Positions 1 through 6,514 of a stretch of DNA of 18,504 nt are shown piece by piece. Position 1 is the first letter of the stretch. Every line of letters begins with the position of its first letter. Made by a program: the position numbers and the translations under genes. The DNA is from CALMEH01 sp964548225 (GTDB lineage: Bacteria > Acidobacteriota > Blastocatellia > Pyrinomonadales > Pyrinomonadaceae): NCBI GenBank assembly GCA_964548225.1, contig CAZJQP010000097.1, positions 1 through 18,504 on the forward strand, written 5' to 3'. The notes under the pieces are model-generated. The model did no database searches, was not told the DNA's origin, and was given only the letters and a program-made list of their open reading frames with translations.

Positions 1-150
1 ATCTTTAGATGTGTTTTTTGTTGTTTCTTCCGAAGGTTTCGGAGTTGCAGCGTTGGTGTTTTGAACCGTTTGCGTTCCTCGATTGCTTGTAAAAGAACAA
101 CTCGTAGCGAAAATTGCGATTGCCGTAAGAAGTATCGTATTTTTTATCAT
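1..150 (-). CDS. Putative lipoprotein, N-terminal part only (gene runs off the left edge)
   Basis: Fifty codons are visible, read leftward from an ATG at 150-148 to the window edge without a stop. The first 17 residues are a typical lipoprotein signal peptide: a short positive start (MIKN), a hydrophobic core (TILLTAIAIFA) and the lipobox-like ATSC with the acylated Cys at residue 18. The following 30 or so residues are rich in Thr, Asn, Pro and Ser, as in the flexible linkers that tether lipoproteins to the membrane. The mature domain lies outside the window, so no function can be given. No clear Shine-Dalgarno sequence precedes the ATG. The gene is divergent from the small gene starting at 208, with 57 bases between the two starts. 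Confidence 0.7.
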   Translation of the reverse strand, partial: MIKNTILLTAIAIFATSCSFTSNRGTQTVQNTNAATPKPSEETTKNTSKD

Positions 151-207
151 TTTTTTATTCTGAACCTGAAAGTATTTTTCGATTTTGCGAGCGGAAAGTC
201 AAATATT

Positions 208-396
208 ATGGACGAAAATATAACAAATGTATTTCACGGATTTTTAAATCTGTCGGCAAAGGAAAAATTGAAATTGGTCGAAGCTATCAACGAATATTTC
301 GACTCAAACGAACGTGAGCCGATTCGCGCCGATTGGGAGAAAAAATTTGCTGAGATTGATTTCGATAAAACCAACTGCAAATGTTGCGGAAAATAA
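208..396 (+). CDS. Small Cys-tail protein of unknown function (62 aa)
   Basis: The frame is open further upstream, but that extension lies over the divergent lipoprotein gene, so I start at the ATG at 208. The protein begins MDENITNVFHGF and has a helical, charged middle (LSAKEKLKLVEAINEYF). It ends in the compact cysteine motif CKCCGK, which could bind a metal ion. The LSxxEKLKLVE segment loosely recalls small antitoxin-like or addiction-module component proteins, but this is not enough for a call, and no recognisable toxin lies next to it. A weak purine run (CGGAAAG) lies about 10 bases before the ATG. The same frame stays largely open after the stop, described in the next entry. Confidence 0.5.
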   Translation: MDENITNVFHGFLNLSAKEKLKLVEAINEYFDSNEREPIRADWEKKFAEIDFDKTNCKCCGK

Positions 397-627
397 AATC
401 TCGCACTTAATTACTTTAAAGATTTGCGGCAAATTGAAGACCTTGCTGTTCTTCGACAAAAACTCGCCATTGCTAACAAGGAAGCATCGAAGAGGAATTT
501 TCTGCCCCGAATTTTGTTTGATGGTGATTATTTAACCGAAAAACAAACCTAATCGCTTTTGCAAGACTGCGAAGAATTGCAGAAAATGTTGGTTGCAACT
601 TTAAAAAACAACGAAAACCGATTAATT
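397..627 (+). pseudogene. In-frame, stop-interrupted coding-like stretch, possible gene remnant
   Basis: Immediately after the stop of the small Cys-tail gene, the same frame reads on for 51 codons to a TAA at 550-552. It then continues without a stop into the start of the antiporter gene. The translation looks protein-like: it includes KDLRQIEDLAVLRQKLAIAN, then FLPRILFDGDYLTEKQT before the stop, then LLQDCEELQKMLVATLKNN after it. There is no ATG near the beginning. The last helix loosely resembles the C-terminus of 23S-intervening-type four-helix bundle proteins, but I would not name it on that basis. It could be a decayed gene, a gene split by sequencing errors, or chance. Confidence 0.3.
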
Positions 628-628
628 T

Positions 629-1795
629 ATGACAACTTCAAAAAAATCTTCGTTTCTCAAGCCTTCGCTTGATTGGCTTCTGGTATTTGTGCCAATTGCG
701 ATTGCTTTGCGGTTTATTCCGGCGTTGGAAAGTCCGACGGCTTTGTTTATCTGTTCGGGATTGGCGATTATTCCGCTTGCCGGTTGGATGGGAAAGGCGA
801 CAGAGCATTTGGCGGAACATTTGGGGCAGGGAATCGGCGGACTTTTAAACGCGACATTCGGCAACGCGGCGGAATTGATTATTGCGCTTTTTGCTTTATC
901 GAAAGGTTTAGAAGGTGTTGTAAAAGCCTCGATTACCGGATCAATAATCGGAAATATGCTTCTTGTTTTGGGACTTTCGCTAATTGCCGGCGGCGCGAAA
1001 TTCAAGACACAGAAATTTGATCGAACAGCGGCAAGCACTTCAGCCACAGCTTTGACTTTGGCGGCGATTGCCTTGCTTATTCCGACGATTTTTCATCTTG
1101 TTGCCGCACAAGTTCCGGTAGCAAATGGCGGTTGGACTGCACAAAAAGAGCAAAATCTTTCATTGGCGATTGCTTTTGTTTTGTTTTTGACTTATCTCGG
1201 AACGCTTTATTTTTCGCTTGTTACCCACAAAGATTTATTCGTGGGCGAAGCCATGCAAGGTGCGGCTGAGGAAGTCGGGAAAGAAGAAGAAAAATCAGGC
1301 GAGCATTGGACGAAAGGAAAATCAATCGTAATTTTGCTTGTTGCTACTGGATTTGTTGCGCTAATTTCCGAATTTCTCGTCGGTGCAGTTGAAGCCGCCC
1401 GCGGCGCACTCGGATTTACAGAGGTTTTTGTCGGCGTAATTGTTGTGGCAATCATCGGAAATGCGGCAGAGCATTCGTCGGCAGTTTTAATGGCAATGCG
1501 GAATAAAATGGATTTGTCGCTGGGCATCGCGCTCGGTTCATCATTGCAAATCGCACTTTTTGTTGCGCCGGTATTGATTTTCGCTTCTTATGCTTTCGGC
1601 AAACCAATGAATCTTGAATTTACAATTCCTGAAGTTGTTGCTGTTTTCGGTTCTATTTTGATTGTTCAGCAAATTAGCTCAGACGGTGAATCGAATTGGG
1701 TAGAAGGTTTGCAATTATTGGCGGTTTATACGATTTTGGGCATTTTATTTTACTATTTGCCGGATGCACATCACGCCGCGACATCGGCACATTAA
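629..1795 (+). CDS. cax: Ca2+/H+ antiporter, CAX type (CaCA superfamily)
   Basis: This is an inner-membrane cation/proton exchanger predicted to export Ca2+ in exchange for H+. The 388-residue protein consists of hydrophobic helices in two halves. Each half carries the alpha-repeat signature of the family: GNAAELIIALFALSKG starting at residue 78, and GNAAEHSSAVLMA starting at residue 277. The conserved Glu residues of the two repeats are E82 and E281. The halves are separated by an acidic loop at about 207-225 (EAMQGAAEEVGKEEEKSGE), typical of the CAX branch between helices 6 and 7. Length and architecture match bacterial CAX proteins. The ATG at 629 has no obvious Shine-Dalgarno sequence. 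No calcium-related gene lies next to it, so the ion specificity is inferred from the family. Confidence 0.92.
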   Translation: MTTSKKSSFLKPSLDWLLVFVPIAIALRFIPALESPTALFICSGLAIIPLAGWMGKATEHLAEHLGQGIGGLLNATFGNAAELIIALFALSKGLEGVVKASITGSIIGNMLLVLGLSLIAGGAKFKTQKFDRTAASTSATALTLAAIALLIPTIFHLVAAQVPVANGGWTAQKEQNLSLAIAFVLFLTYLGTLYFSLVTHKDLFVGEAMQGAAEEVGKEEEKSGEHWTKGKSIVILLVATGFVALISEFLVGAVEAARGALGFTEVFVGVIVVAIIGNAAEHSSAVLMAMRNKMDLSLGIALGSSLQIALFVAPVLIFASYAFGKPMNLEFTIPEVVAVFGSILIVQQISSDGESNWVEGLQLLAVYTILGILFYYLPDAHHAATSAH

Positions 1796-1883
1796 AAAAA
1801 TATTTTTTTGCGATGACCTTTTTTTTTTACAAATGTCGTTTATATGAACAGAAGCGAAAAAAATCGTTTCAGAAAATTAGATG

Positions 1884-1890
1884 AAGGTGA
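1884..1890 (+). promoter_or_regulatory. Ribosome binding site that sets the start of the secreted protein
   Basis: AAGGTGA lies 7 bases before the ATG at 1898. This favours 1898 over the in-frame upstream ATG at 1844, which would put 18 charged residues in front of the signal peptide. Confidence 0.6.
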
Positions 1891-1897
1891 AAAAAAT

Positions 1898-2317
1898 ATG
1901 AAAAAGAATTTTATTAATTATGCGTTGATTTTAGTTTTTGCGGCAATTATGAGCGTCTCGGCAATGACGGTAAAAGCCGGAAATTTGGCGAGTTATGTTT
2001 CAATGGAACCGGCTTTGACAAATGTTGGTGAACAGGATTTTGTTTTGGTGAACAAAACAGGAGTTGAAATTTACGCTCTTTATATTACACCGCACAGTGC
2101 GAAACAGTGGGGCGACGATGTTCTCGGCATTGATACGCTGATGCACAACGAATATACAACAATTACGTTTGCGCCTAAAACAAGAGCAACATATTGGGAT
2201 TTACGCATTGAAGATGAAGACGGAAATTATATTGAATGGGACAAATTCAATCTGAAGAAAATTTCCAGAATTCAACTTTTCTACGAAAATGGCGAAGCAA
2301 CGGCAATTTACGATTAA
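1898..2317 (+). CDS. Small secreted protein of unknown function (139 aa)
   Basis: The protein has a clear Sec signal peptide: MKKNF, a hydrophobic core, and a probable cleavage site after VKA at about residue 26. The mature part is about 113 residues, predicted beta-rich, with the ordered motifs FVLVNKTGVEIYALY, then KQWGDDVLGIDTL, then TTITF. This pattern (LVN-TG, then WG-D-LG, then a short beta strand) is one I recognise from small exported bacterial proteins of unknown function, but I cannot attach a characterised name. It probably works in the periplasm. The gene is monocistronic by position: about 100 T-rich bases precede it and a strong terminator follows it. Confidence 0.75.
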   Translation: MKKNFINYALILVFAAIMSVSAMTVKAGNLASYVSMEPALTNVGEQDFVLVNKTGVEIYALYITPHSAKQWGDDVLGIDTLMHNEYTTITFAPKTRATYWDLRIEDEDGNYIEWDKFNLKKISRIQLFYENGEATAIYD

Positions 2318-2350
2318 TGTTTGAACCGCCCGTGTAGCTCCAAAGTTCAA

Positions 2351-2400
2351 AAAAAGCAAGCATAAAACTAAACTTGGTTTATGCTTGCTTTTTGTTTTAT
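2351..2400 (+). terminator. Intrinsic terminator after the secreted protein gene
   Basis: A perfect 16-bp stem pairs 2351-2366 with 2378-2393 around an 11-base loop. The stem core is AAGCAAGCATAAA with its complement. A U-rich tail (TTTTTGTTTTATT) follows. The A-run before the left arm means it could also stop transcription coming from the right. Confidence 0.85.
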
Positions 2401-2450
2401 TATCACAAAACTCGTCTGCAACAGCTCTTCTGACAAAAAACTCTCACGGC

Positions 2451-2479
2451 TTGTTCCAAAACTGATAGTTGTCTAAAAT
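2451..2479 (+). promoter_or_regulatory. Candidate sigma-70-type promoter for hutI
   Basis: TTGTTC at 2451-2456 and TAAAAT at 2474-2479 are separated by 17 bases. Transcription would start near 2486, only a few bases before the ATG at 2493, so the message would be almost leaderless. The other candidate starts (TTG 2469, ATG 2484) lie at or before this start point. Confidence 0.4.
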
Positions 2480-2492
2480 TCAAATGATTAAA

Positions 2493-3752
2493 ATGAAAGC
2501 AGACTTTATTATTTACAATTCACAACTTCTTACCTGTGCATCAAACGGCAAAGCCAAAAAAGGCGCAGAAATGCAGAATTTAGCAACTATCGAAGACGGT
2601 GCGTTGGCAATTTCGGATAGGAAAATTATCGCAGTCGGGAAATCCGAAGAAATTTTACGACAATTTTCGAGCGAAAATGTTTTGGACGCAAGCGGCAAAG
2701 TCGTCAGTCCGGGATTTGTCGAATGCCATACGCATATTGTTTTTGCGGGAAATCGGTTAGACGAATTTGAACTTAAAATAAAAGGCGCGGATTACCTCGA
2801 AATCTTAAAATCGGGCGGCGGAATTCTTTCAACTGTGCGCCAAACTCGCAAGGCGAGTTTGGCGGATTTGATTGAACAATCGCGCCAACGGCTCGATAAA
2901 TTGCTCATGCTCGGTGTTACAACTTGTGAAATTAAAACAGGTTACGGACTCGATACCAAAACCGAATTGAAAATGCTCGAAGTGATTTTAGAGTTGGATA
3001 AAACGCACGAAGTTGGTTTAATTCCGACGTTTTTACCGGCACACGCAATTCCTCAAGAATTCAAAGGAAAGCCTGACGAATATGTTGATTTGATTTGTGA
3101 TGAAATGTTGCCGAAAGCAAAGGCAATATTTGAGGTTGCAAATTTGAAAAGTGAAATATTTGTAGATGTATTTTGCGAGAACAATGCTTTTAACCTCGAA
3201 CAATCAAAAAAAGTTTTAGAAACCGCAAAATCGTTGGGATTCAAATTAAAGGCTCACGTTGACGAATTTACAAATCTCGGCGGCGCACGAATGGCGATTG
3301 AACTCGGTGCAACTTCGATTGATCATTTGGACGCGATTTCCGAAGAAGAAATCAAACTTTTAGCCGATTCGGACACAATCGGTGTCGTTACGCCGACCGT
3401 AAATTTTAATTTCGGCTCAAAAGAATTTGCCGATGCTCGCAAATTGATTGATTCGGGTTGCGCGGTTGCGCTTTCGACCGATTACAATCCGGGCAGTGCG
3501 CCGTGTCCGTCTTTGCCAAATGCGATGGCGATTGCTTGCCGTTACCAAAAACTTCTGCCTTCGGAAACTTTTAATGCCGCGACAATCAACGCCGCTTTTG
3601 CTGTGGGTTTAGGCGATAAAATCGGTTCAATTGAAGTGGGCAAAAACGCGGATTTGCTGATTTTTGAAACGAAAGACTATCGTGAAATTGCCTACGAATT
3701 CGGCGGAAATTTAATTAAAACTGTCATAAAAAACGGAAACATAGTAAGATAA
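2493..3752 (+). CDS. hutI: Imidazolonepropionase (histidine degradation)
   Basis: This cytosolic amidohydrolase opens the ring of 4-imidazolone-5-propionate to N-formimino-glutamate, the third step of histidine breakdown. From ATG 2493 the protein has 419 residues, the usual family length. The metal-binding set is complete and correctly spaced: H79 and H81 in VECHTHIVF, H255 in KAHVDEF and D330 in LSTDYNPGSAP. Other family signatures are SGGGILSTVRQTR, EIKTGYGLDTKTELK and TFLPAHAIP. Three in-frame starts are possible (TTG 2469, ATG 2484, ATG 2493). I chose the last because of the promoter position and the fit to family N-termini; none has a good ribosome binding site. The stop overlaps the next ATG by one base (TAATG). 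The other hut genes (hutH, hutU) are not in the window. Confidence 0.93.
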   Translation: MKADFIIYNSQLLTCASNGKAKKGAEMQNLATIEDGALAISDRKIIAVGKSEEILRQFSSENVLDASGKVVSPGFVECHTHIVFAGNRLDEFELKIKGADYLEILKSGGGILSTVRQTRKASLADLIEQSRQRLDKLLMLGVTTCEIKTGYGLDTKTELKMLEVILELDKTHEVGLIPTFLPAHAIPQEFKGKPDEYVDLICDEMLPKAKAIFEVANLKSEIFVDVFCENNAFNLEQSKKVLETAKSLGFKLKAHVDEFTNLGGARMAIELGATSIDHLDAISEEEIKLLADSDTIGVVTPTVNFNFGSKEFADARKLIDSGCAVALSTDYNPGSAPCPSLPNAMAIACRYQKLLPSETFNAATINAAFAVGLGDKIGSIEVGKNADLLIFETKDYREIAYEFGGNLIKTVIKNGNIVR

Positions 3753-4183
3753 TGCAAGTTGAGCAGATTAAAACGAAAAAAGCTATGACAAACGAAAAAA
3801 ATCATCTGTTCACACGCTTTGCCAAATGGACGGCGCACATTACAGGCAAGCCTATTACATTTATTTCAGCGGTAACTATAATTATAATTTGGGCGATAAC
3901 CGGACCGATTTTTGCGTTTAGTGATACATGGCAATTGGTTATCAATACGGGAACGACAATAATTACATTTTTGATGGTTTTTCTCATTCAAAACACACAA
4001 AACCGCGACACCGAAGCCTTGCAATTGAAACTTGATGAGTTGATTAGAGCAACTAAAAGCGCAAGCAATGAAGTTTTGGATTTGGAAGAATTGGACGAAA
4101 AAGAATTGGACGAAATCCGTAAAGAATACATCAAACTTGCCGAACAAGCGAAAGATGTTCGGGACAAGAGAAAATTGAATTAA
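3752..4183 (+). CDS. Low-affinity iron permease family membrane protein
   Basis: A 143-residue membrane protein of the iron_permease family (COG5478-like). The family hallmarks are present in order: an N-terminal RFAKWTAHITGKP (about residues 22-34), helix 1 at about 35-55, FSDTWQLVINTGTTIITF leading into helix 2 at about 57-79, then VFLIQNTQNRDTEALQLKLD. After the helices comes an acidic, probably coiled-coil cytosolic tail (DLEELDEKELDEIRKEY). The start codon overlaps the stop of hutI (TAATG), which suggests translational coupling; a second ATG at 3785 is possible. The family was named after a yeast iron transporter, and iron transport by short bacterial members is not well shown, so I would not assume it. 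No link to histidine use is evident. Confidence 0.8.
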   Translation: MQVEQIKTKKAMTNEKNHLFTRFAKWTAHITGKPITFISAVTIIIIWAITGPIFAFSDTWQLVINTGTTIITFLMVFLIQNTQNRDTEALQLKLDELIRATKSASNEVLDLEELDEKELDEIRKEYIKLAEQAKDVRDKRKLN

Positions 4184-4187
4184 AAAC

Positions 4188-4193
4188 AGGAGA
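4188..4193 (+). promoter_or_regulatory. Shine-Dalgarno sequence supporting a TTG start
   Basis: AGGAGA ends 7 bases before the TTG at 4201. It is one of the best ribosome binding sites in the window and makes the TTG start convincing, because the signal peptide begins exactly there. Confidence 0.75.
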
Positions 4194-4200
4194 AATAGTT

Positions 4201-5064
4201 TTGAAATATTTAGTCTACGCCATTTTAATCAGTATTTTAGCCATTGGCACAGCGGCACAGGAAACGCCGAATTTTAGGGATTTGTTGACAAAAACGCTGG
4301 CGCAATCAAAACGCGGCAATCAAACGGGAATTAAATTGTCTGAAGTCTGCAATATTGATGAAGACATTGTAGCGGCACGGGTTTTCGCTGACTACGGCGC
4401 AATGTTTGTCGCCGCTTTGAAAAACCCTTTGGTCAAATTTCCGAATAATTGCATTTTGGATTCTAACGGTGTGCAAACGTATCAATCAAAAGCCAGCCCG
4501 ACAATCCAGACAATCGGCAGGGTTCAAATAACTTTGCAAAAACCGGCGATGGATGCGTTATTGGCGGCAATTGCGGAAGCCAAACAAAAAAATCTGACAA
4601 TTTCTCCCCGCGGCGGTTCGGAAGCCGCTTCACGCAGTTATGAAGACACGGTGCGGCTTTGGAATTCGCGTTTCGTGCCGGGTTTGAATCATTGGGTTGC
4701 AAAAGGGAGAATCAGCAAGAAAGATGCCGAAACCGCGAAAAGAATGAATATTAATGACCAGGTTGCGACCGTTTTAGATTGGGAAAGTCAAAGGCTTTGG
4801 TTTAGCACGGCTTTTGATAAGTCAATACTTTATTCCGTCGCCGCGCCCGGCGCATCACAGCATATTTTTATGCTGGCACTCGATGTAAGCGAGTTTTCAA
4901 ATAAACAAGTCCGCGATATTTTAGCCAAACACGGTTGGTTTCAAACCGTTCAAAGTGATTTGCCGCATTTTACATATTTGGGCGTAAGCCGCGATGAATT
5001 AAGCAAATACGGACTTGTCCGCAAGGTTGTCAGTGGGCAGGAATTTTGGATTCCGAATCTTTGA
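4201..5064 (+). CDS. Exported M15-like (VanY-type) D-Ala-D-Ala carboxypeptidase-related protein
   Basis: A 287-residue protein starting at TTG with a strong ribosome binding site 7 bases upstream. Residues 1-19 form a signal peptide (MKYLVYAILISILAIGTAA), so the protein acts in the periplasm. The C-terminal part carries an M15/VanY-like zinc pattern. SQHIFMLALDV gives S-x-H-x6-D with H221 and D228, and SDLPHFTYLG gives the third ligand H256. Family members use Glu in an E-x-x-H arrangement; here D253 sits three residues before H256, so the catalytic acid may be Asp. HGWFQTV (residues 244-250) fits the M15 region between the two motifs. The likely role is trimming cell-wall peptides, but no activity can be claimed from sequence alone. 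The gene downstream is a paralog: both share ISPRG, PGLNHW/PGLKHW and the whole C-terminal motif set. Confidence 0.75.
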   Translation: MKYLVYAILISILAIGTAAQETPNFRDLLTKTLAQSKRGNQTGIKLSEVCNIDEDIVAARVFADYGAMFVAALKNPLVKFPNNCILDSNGVQTYQSKASPTIQTIGRVQITLQKPAMDALLAAIAEAKQKNLTISPRGGSEAASRSYEDTVRLWNSRFVPGLNHWVAKGRISKKDAETAKRMNINDQVATVLDWESQRLWFSTAFDKSILYSVAAPGASQHIFMLALDVSEFSNKQVRDILAKHGWFQTVQSDLPHFTYLGVSRDELSKYGLVRKVVSGQEFWIPNL

Positions 5065-5136
5065 TTTGTTAGTTGTTCGTAGTTAGTTGCAAAACCGGAT
5101 TTTTCAACTAGCCACGAACAACTAATCGCTAACAAA
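5065..5136. repeat. Imperfect inverted repeat filling the junction of the two M15-like genes
   Basis: The left arm (5065-5089) begins at the base after the stop codon. The right arm (5105-5136) ends three bases before the next ATG. The arms share TTTGTTAG, TTAGTTGTTCGT and TAGTTG blocks in complementary order. The right arm has a 7-base insertion, and a 15-base loop separates the arms. It fills almost the whole intergenic space, and no U-run follows it. Confidence 0.7.
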
Positions 5137-5139
5137 CAA

Positions 5140-6126
5140 ATGAATAAATTAAAACTTTCCCTGATTTTTCTGTTGATGCTAAGTTCCGCTTGTTATGAAA
5201 GCACCAGCCAGAATGAAAATAATAAAACTCCCATTCGCAAACCTTCTTCGCCGCTTGTTAATTCGACGGTGAACAATTCGGCGGTTAATAATTCAAATAA
5301 TTCAAATAATTCGGTAGTGAGCAATGATAATTCGAGTGTTTCAAATAATCAAACAACGCAAAACACGAATCAGAGCGAAATAAAAAGCGGCGGCTTCAGC
5401 GGAAATTTACCGGCGGGATTTGTTCAACCGACGGATGATGTCGGCAAAAAGATTTTGCGCGAATATGGTGCGGTTTTTGTTGCACGCGGCGGTGTAACTC
5501 CGCCGAAAACCGTGATTTTCCGTGATGAATCGGAAGTTTCGACATTTCAATCATCGGTTTCCGAAAGCTCGGAAAGCATCGGCGGATTTACGCTCAAACT
5601 GCAATCGGCGGCGATGACAGGTTTGAAAAACGCGATTGCCGAAGCCAAACAATCAAACTTGACAATCTCGCCGCGTGGCGAAGATTCCGCCAAAAGAACC
5701 TACGCGCAAACAGTTGATATTTGGAAAAAACGGGTTGAGCCGGGCTTAAAACATTGGGTTTCAAAAGGGAAAGTTTCGCAATCCGAAGCCACGCGCATCA
5801 AATCGCTTTCAATTTATGACCAAATTACAGAGATTCTCAAACTCGAAGAAAAAGGCATATATTTTGCGACAAGTTTAGATAAATCAATTATGTTCTCCGG
5901 CGCACCTCCGGGAACTTCGCAACATTTGGCGATGCTTGCTTTTGATTGCAAAGAATTCGGCAACGCCAAAGTGCGCGAAATTCTCGCCAAACACGGCTGG
6001 TTTCAAACCGTTGTTTCGGATGAACCGCATTTTACATTTCTCGGCGTAAAGGAAAGCGATTTGCCAAGTCTCGGACTTAAAAAACAAATGAGCAGCGGCA
6101 AACCTTTTTGGGTGCCGGACATTTAA
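5140..6126 (+). CDS. M15-like (VanY-type) D-Ala-D-Ala carboxypeptidase-related lipoprotein
   Basis: A 328-residue paralog of the preceding protein. The N-terminus (MNKLKLSLIFLLMLSSAC) is a lipoprotein signal with the acylated Cys at 18. It is followed by a long low-complexity linker at about residues 20-85, rich in Asn and Ser and partly encoded by 9-base DNA repeats (AATTCAAAT). The catalytic-type domain keeps S-x-H-x6-D (H262, D269 in SQHLAMLAFDC), HGWFQTV (285-291) and SDEPHFTFLG with H297. D294 occupies the same place as D253 of the paralog, and E295 lies beside it. It is predicted to be membrane-tethered through a flexible stalk and to act on the cell wall. There is no Shine-Dalgarno sequence; an inverted-repeat arm ends three bases before the ATG. 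It probably arose by tandem duplication. Confidence 0.75.
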   Translation: MNKLKLSLIFLLMLSSACYESTSQNENNKTPIRKPSSPLVNSTVNNSAVNNSNNSNNSVVSNDNSSVSNNQTTQNTNQSEIKSGGFSGNLPAGFVQPTDDVGKKILREYGAVFVARGGVTPPKTVIFRDESEVSTFQSSVSESSESIGGFTLKLQSAAMTGLKNAIAEAKQSNLTISPRGEDSAKRTYAQTVDIWKKRVEPGLKHWVSKGKVSQSEATRIKSLSIYDQITEILKLEEKGIYFATSLDKSIMFSGAPPGTSQHLAMLAFDCKEFGNAKVREILAKHGWFQTVVSDEPHFTFLGVKESDLPSLGLKKQMSSGKPFWVPDI

Positions 6127-6183
6127 TTGGAAGCAGAAACGCACACGTTAGTAACCTGAACTGTTTTTATTAAGCTCCGTTTG

Positions 6184-6440
6184 AATTTGGGCAGAGGCTA
6201 CTCAATTTGGGTGGCTTCTGCCCAAATTAATTTCACTTCTGCCCAATTTGGGCAGAAGCCACCCAAATTAATTTCACTTCTGCCCAATTTTGGCAGAAGC
6301 TACTCAAATTAGTTTCACTTCTGCCAAAATTGGGTAGAAGCTACCAAATTAGTTTTGCTTCTGCCCAATTTAATTTTGTTTCTACCGAAATCAGGCAGCT
6401 TTTGCCCAATTTTGGTAGAGTTTGCCCAATTTGATTTTGC
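6184..6440. repeat. Degenerate tandem array of about 41-bp units, each with an internal dyad
   Basis: Most of the 388-bp gene-free stretch 6127-6514 is this array. Clear full units lie at 6236-6276 (41 bp), 6277-6317 (41 bp) and 6318-6357 (40 bp). A shortened unit (6358-6378) follows, as do diverged copies to about 6440; partial copies in both orientations lie at 6184-6235. Each full unit has the dyad CTTCTGCCCAA-T-TTGGGCAGAAG or a variant, then a GCCACCCAAATTAATTTCA-like part. A second dyad, AATTTGGG with CCCAAATT, overlaps the first, so alternative hairpins are possible. The period is not a multiple of three and no gene is seen on either strand. The flanks 6127-6183 and 6441-6514 show nothing else I can name. 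Confidence 0.85.
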
Positions 6441-6514
6441 TTTCACGCGAAATGCTTCGTTGCTTTTTCGCCTGCAAAATGTTTTCATAATTTCAGTTAC
6501 TTTTTTTTGAAATT

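Noticed and set aside
61..207. Longer N-terminus for the small Cys-tail protein
   Set aside because: It would lie across the divergent lipoprotein gene, whose signal peptide and lipobox are convincing on the other strand.
622..1047. Antisense ORF opposite the Ca2+/H+ antiporter, and other long ORFs opposite real genes
   Set aside because: They are shadows of genes with clear family motifs and show no motifs of their own.
2318..2350. tRNA-like fragment (GTGTAGCTC)
   Set aside because: No cloverleaf can be folded around it.
6184..6440. CRISPR array
   Set aside because: The whole 41-bp unit is repeated, including the part that would be the spacer. Units vary in length, are partly inverted, and no cas gene is near.
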